Below, in pieces: positions 59,560 to 64,000 of a stretch of DNA of 64,000 nucleotides. Numbering within the stretch: position 1 is the stretch's first letter; every line of letters starts with the position of its first letter. The notes beneath the pieces are model-generated. The model did no database searches. It was not told the origin of the DNA and saw nothing but the letters and a program-made list of their open reading frames with translations. The stretch comes from Cafeteria roenbergensis (taxonomy: Eukaryota; Sar; Bigyra; Bicosoecida; Cafeteriaceae). The stretch covers positions 1-64,000 of the forward strand of contig VLTN01000057.1 in assembly GCA_008330645.1 (NCBI GenBank), read 5' to 3'. Made by a program: the position numbers and the translations under genes.

Positions 59560-60296
59560 CCAGACGAGAGGTCGGATGCATTGCAAGCCCGCCGCGCGAG
59601 CCATTGAGGGGGGCGGGGGGAGGGGCGTGAAAGCAGAGTGAACCCTCGCGCTCCTGAGCGGTCGTCCTCAGTGGATGCGAGCACGGGCAATGTGCCCCGC
59701 TCCGTGCGACGAGTCCGTGAGGGGGGGGGGGTATGTGGACAGAGAAGGCCGTGCATGCACGCACGTTTGTGTCTGTGTGCGTGTTCACGGGGGAGGGGGC
59801 AGGCAGCGCTGCGCCCGGGGTGCTGGTGGTTCCAAACGCAACAGGTTTCGACGCGTCTTCCGCCGCTCCCTCAAGCAACAGCAGCGCCTCGCCAGCACCC
59901 TCACAAGAGCACGCCAAGCCAGGGAGTCGAGGCAAGTTGACCCAGTCAGCGCGCTTGCGCGGCACTGCAGACCTGGGTGTCAATCGCCGCTTGCACCCGC
60001 AAGTGCTACTGCTGCTGGCTCGGGCTTCTGCTCGAAACTGCAAGCGCGCCGGGTCGCACGCAACGCTGGCCCGCGCCCGCAGCGGCCCGCGTCGGACTGC
60101 GGCGCCGGCAATCGCTGCCCGCCTGCCCTCCCTCCTTCGCAGCCCCCCGTGCGCGCGGCCCGTCGGCCTCCGAGGCGAGGCTCGCGGCGCTCGAAACTCG
60201 AAGCTCGATCCGCAGCGCGACCGCCGGCAGAGCCGCCGGCTCGGAGGACAGGAGCCGGCTTGAGCACTCGGCGGCTCGCAGGAAAGAGCCTTCGCC
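59560..60296. other. Spacer between SNW1 and the five-TM protein gene
   Basis: 737 bp between plus-strand genes. A GT-rich stretch (about 59755-59790) follows the SNW1 stop, and one GGCAGAGCC word lies near 60228. No gene is seen; the right part should be a promoter. Confidence 0.5.
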
Positions 60297-62411
60297 ATGT
60301 TCGCCTCCGCGATGCGCATGCTGATGGAGGCCCTGCCCCAGTACACCCCTGACGGCGCCATCACGTGGCTGCACGAGCAGCCGCGCATCGTCGGGTCCAA
60401 CGAGCTGCCGGTGAGCCGTCTTGCCTTGTCCGATTGACCCTCGCGAATGGATGTCTCGACGTTGACCCCAGCCAGCCCCGGTGCTCCTCGGGGGGGACAG
60501 CCGTCGTCGGCGCGCTTGCGCGAGATTGCGGCGCGTTGGGCTAAGGGCGCGGGGGCTGGAGCGGGGCAGCCAGGCCGTCCGAGAGCCTGCCGAAGCGACG
60601 CTCAGGAAGCTTCCGGTCAAACCTGTCTCGGCGTCGCAGCACGCCTCACCCTTCGCCCCGCCCAGCGTCTTGCCTGCCTCCACCGTGGCCCTCTCGCGCA
60701 GGTGGACGCGCTCTTCTCGGGCTTCGCGACCCCCGCAGCGAACGAGTACGCGCAGGGCATTGCGGCCATGCCCCTCATCGCCCTCGTAATCGGGCTGCTG
60801 CTCCTCCTCATCGTGAGCCTCGAGGCCCCGCCCGCCGGCGCAGCCCGGCCCGGCTCAGCCCAGCGCACCCACGCTGCTCAGCCTTCGGGGTTCCCGGCGT
60901 CGCCACCGTGCGGGGGCGGCACAGAGTCCCCCGAGACTGCTGCTGAGCAGAAGACGCCTGACGCCAAGGCACTTGTCGCCTGCTTTTCACGACCGACCCT
61001 CGACGGGTCCCTCAGCCGCCGCCGCCCGAGTGTTCCCGCCTGCCCGGCAAGCCGGCATCGCTCCCCCCCCGCCAACTCTTTGCCTCGACGCGGTGGTTTT
61101 TGGTTGCCTTTGTTTCTGCTGCCGCTGCCGCAGATTGCCATCGCCTCGTGCTGCGCGTGCTGCCGGTGCTGCTGCTGCTCCAAGTGCGGCTCCTACGAGC
61201 GCGGGTTCACCCGCACCGTGATGCTCATCTCCCTCCTCGTCCTCACCGGGTCCCTGGTCGTGCTCGGCTATGTGGCAGTCGCGCCGCTCACCAGCGCAAA
61301 GGACGGCTTTGATGGCGCGGTCCGCGGAATCGGCGGCGTCGGGGACCTTTTCGCAAACACGGCCACGCGCCTCGATGCTGTGCAGGCCTCCTTCAACGAC
61401 CTCTCCTCCAGCGCGGCGACCCTCGCGAACAAGGTCCGCCAGTCTTCCCAGGGCACCCCCGCCTCGCGCAACGCGGTCGCAGACCAGATCGAGAACGACA
61501 TGATCCCCAAGGTGGACGACGCCTCCACCGTCATGGACGGCATCGGCGAGACCCTCAACAAGGTCGCCCGCCCCATCCGCGAGTTCGTCGGCACCCTCAA
61601 CGACCCCACCATCTCCGAGCAGTACACCTCGGCGCTGCCAATCGCGGCCGCAGTCACCTTCGCGTCGTGCTCCGTGATCCTCCTGCTCACGCTCATCCCG
61701 CTCTCGCTCTGCCGCCTCTTCCACGTGCCCGCCTCCGTCCTCGTCTTCGTGTTCGGCACCGTCATCTGGATCGTCATCGCCGTGGTGCTCGCCGCCGGCC
61801 TCGTGCTGTCCGACATCTGCTACGACCCCGTCCAGCCCCTCACGCGCATCGCCCAGCGGGCCAGCAGCGCGCCCATCCTGGCCGACTCCATCAACTACAT
61901 GACTGACTGCAACGCCTCCTCCCCGCTCCCGGGAGACCTCCACGTCATCACCAGCTCCGACGCCGCCGTCAGCGACATCAACGCCTCCTTCGCCCCCGCC
62001 CTCCAGGACATCCGCACCACCTTCTCGGATGACGTGGCCGTCGTCTCCGCCGCCAACGGCGTCGAGGCCTCTCTCTCGACCTCCCTCATGGCAGTGGAGG
62101 ACGCCGCCTCCTCCTTCGGCTGCCGCCAGGCGCGAGGCATGTGGGTCCCCATCGCTGACTCCTTCTGCAACAAGCTCGTGGCCCAGGGCCTCGTCGGCTA
62201 CTGGACCATCCAGCTCGCAGTCGGCATCGTCCTCGTATTGTCCCTCTGCTGCAACATGCCCGTCTGCTTCAGGCACACGGCACAGGACTTCACCGCCCCG
62301 GCCGACGACGCGGTGGCAGGCGACGACGTCGCAAACCCGCTCCCCGCCAACGTTGGCGCGGGCAGCGCGGGCAACTACTCCAAGCCCCTCACCAAGGCGC
62401 CCCCCGCCTGA
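60297..62411 (+). CDS. Five-span membrane protein of tweety/prominin-like topology
   Basis: Exons 60297-60410, 60702-60812 and 61134-62411, all phase 0, give 500 residues. Hydrophobic spans lie at about 58-80, 103-124, 243-266, 278-302 and 428-450. Two large loops (about 125-242 and 303-427) fall between spans 2-3 and 4-5. The second has N-glycosylation sequons (NAS) and paired Cys, so it is probably outside. Straight after span 1 comes a Cys cluster (CCACCRCCCCSKCG, about 81-94), which looks like a palmitoylation patch at the inner face. This five-span layout with two large ectodomains is shared by tweety anion channels and prominins; prominins also have such a Cys patch after span 1. Sequence alone does not decide between them. 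Confidence 0.75.
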
Positions 62412-63025
62412 GCTCCACGCTATCGCGCCCCCTCCACGGCAAGCGCCGCTTCTCGACGCCGGGAGGCGGCGCCGGGACCCGCCTCCCCCCCCCGCGCTCA
62501 GCCTGGCCGGCCGCGACCGGTAGCCGCCCGCACGGGGGCTCATGGCCCACGGGATCGCAAGGAGCTCCGCGCAGGGACGCCGCAAGGCCGCCCCTGGGCA
62601 AGCGTGGGGGGCGAGCTGGTGCTTGCACGCGGATGCGCGCGCGCGTATGCCGTTGCGTGTACTGGCAGGGATCGTTGCATGTGCGCCATGGCGTTGCGCC
62701 CACCCCGCCGGGCCGCGGCCACCGCGTGCGTGGCTCAGAGTTGAATCGTCGATAGCACCCACACGGCATTGTCTCCCCCCCTCCGCGCCATGTCCACCCA
62801 GCTCCCCGAGCCCGCGTCTTCAGACCAAGCGCGATGGTTCAAATGAGCACGGCAAGCTCGCGTTGGCCTACGCACAGCTTGGCCCCGCCCGGCGCTGCGG
62901 TTGCCCCTGCCGCGCGGCCGCGCCGCAAGCGCTCTGCCCCATCCGAGTGCGGCGGCAGCCCCGCGGGCTCCTCTGCTGCAGCGGAGCTTCGCACCCAGCC
63001 CCGCACTCGAGGGTGCAAGTCGCCA
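62412..63025. other. Spacer between the five-TM gene and the CHID1-like gene
   Basis: 614 bp between plus-strand genes. In-frame sequence continues upstream of the CHID1-like ATG to 62834 but lacks conservation. No separate gene is seen. Confidence 0.5.
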
Positions 63026-64000
63026 ATGAAATCGCTGCTTTGGTGTCTGGTGGCTGCGGCGGCTGTCGCCGGCCTGGGGGACAGCGCGGCCGCAATGCGT
63101 GGCGTGGACCGCTCGGCGCTGTCCCTGGTCTCCCAAAAGCTCAACTGGAAGACCTCTATCGTGAACGAGCATGACAAGCACAGTCATGACGTCGACGAGC
63201 GCCACTTTGGCGGCGAGGCCTTGGCCTTTGTGACCCCCTGGAACAACCACGGGTGAGCGAGGCACAGCCTGCCTGCGACGCGCACCAGCAAGACGCCCAG
63301 ATCTCGCCGGCGTTCAGCCACTCTTTGGCGAGCGCGTTCGCTTCGGGGCGGCTCGGCCGGTTTTGGAGGGTCGGCGCTTCGCGGCCATCTCGGTGTCGGG
63401 GAGCACCAGGCCTGAGCGGGGTTTGCTGAGAGCCGTGCCGGCTGCGTCGGGGCCTCAGCAACGCCTGTGGCGCTCGCGAAGCATGGGCTGGCGCTTGCGA
63501 CAGCACTGTTGTCCGCGGATCCCATGCTCATCCGCAGGTACGCGGTTGCCAAGCGCTTCGGCTCAAAGTTCTCGTGGGTCGCCCCGGTGTGGCTGCAGGC
63601 ACGAGTGTCGCCGGAGGGGCCCGTCACAGTGACGGGAACGCACGACATCGACGCTGCCTGGATGGCCGAGGTGCGGAAGGCGTGCGCCCGAGGGGGACCG
63701 GCCGCCCCCGCGCTGGCAGCCGCGCTCGACGGGGCGGAGGCGCAGAGAGCTGGTCGCGACCACGGCGCCGGCAAGCCAAACCCGCCGGCGGAACAGTCGC
63801 GCCGCATCCTCGGCTCGTCGGGGTGGCCAGCCGACCGGCCGCTCGCCCCGGCTTGTCCCAAATTCGTGCCGCGGCTTGCCTGGGAGGCAGCAGTGAGCCC
63901 GCAAGATATGCTTCGGTCAGTTCCCGTGATTGCCGACGTCATCGAAAATCGCAACTTTGACGGGCTCACGCTGGAGGTCCCCGTCAGTTCCGCGACACTG
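63026..64000 (+). CDS. CHID1: CHID1-like secreted GH18-family protein, 5' part only
   Basis: Chitinase-domain-containing protein 1 is a catalytically doubtful glycoside hydrolase 18 relative of the secretory and lysosomal route. Exon 1 (63026-63252) gives MKSLLWCLVAAAAVAGLGDS, a clear signal peptide, then ERHFGGEALAFVTPWNNHG, matching the CHID1 RHFAGDVLGYVTPWNSHG region. It joins in phase (285-bp intron, GTGAGC...CAG) to exon 2 from 63538: YAVAKRFGSKFSWVAPVWLQ, VTGTHDID, then an Ala/Gly-rich insert, FVPRLAWE and NFDGLTLEV. The frame is open at the window end, so the catalytic-barrel remainder lies outside. An upstream in-frame ATG is less likely than the one that starts the signal peptide. 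Confidence 0.88.

Noticed and set aside
1-64000. Virus-like elements, Polintons, LTR elements or DNA transposons
   Set aside because: No capsid, polymerase B, integrase or transposase signal and no terminal repeats were seen; base composition shows no long AT-rich island of the kind such insertions often make.

Overview
This is a gene-dense stretch of nuclear DNA from a GC-rich, free-living-type microbial eukaryote. The evidence is spliceosomal introns in most genes, standard-code reading frames, and eukaryote-only genes: actin, eRF3, CDC48, UAP56/Sub2, MCM2, SNW1 and SKI8. The left edge begins with three 5-bp CCTAA (TTAGG) units, so it is probably a chromosome end. The species cannot be named from sequence alone. 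The actin sequence and base composition would suit a stramenopile or similar protist (low confidence).

I support 25 loci, about one per 2.6 kb. Left arm (1-4.5 kb): possible telomere, a truncated coding end, two 245-bp subtelomeric repeat units, a GST-like gene that runs into them, an unknown type I membrane protein and an RNase H-like gene. 4.7-16.6 kb is a housekeeping block: eRF3, CDC48/p97, UAP56 and actin. 17-26 kb: a RecQ helicase, a small TPR remnant, a quinone-oxidoreductase-like MDR protein with a minisatellite in an intron, and SKI8/WDR61. 26-50 kb holds faster-evolving genes: an ARM-like protein, a secreted TPR-JmjC protein, a membrane protein with LDLa/glucosidase-II-beta-like modules, 5-oxoprolinase, a very long C2 protein, an ankyrin gene with one repeat per exon, an AIR9-like protein and an unknown protein. 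51-64 kb: a COG0523/CobW metallochaperone-like GTPase, MCM2, SNW1/Prp45, a five-TM protein of tweety/prominin topology, and the 5' part of a CHID1-like gene cut by the window edge.

I could phase 32 introns. About 20 use the donor GTGAGC and nearly all the rest differ from it by one or two bases; acceptors are CAG. First introns crowd the start codon, and in actin and MCM2 the first coding exon is the ATG alone. Seven gene pairs are divergent and share short upstream spacers (177 bp for MCM2/SNW1).

The most unusual signals are: two short DNA words (GGCAGAGCC and GAAACCGC, with complements) that recur dozens of times, in any frame, in the less conserved genes but hardly in the housekeeping genes; ATG-only exons; an ankyrin gene whose 5' splice site is triplicated by an in-frame 33-bp repeat; and twin copies of a perfect 16-bp palindrome upstream of the COG0523 gene. 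I found no rRNA or tRNA gene, CRISPR array, virus-like element or intact transposon.
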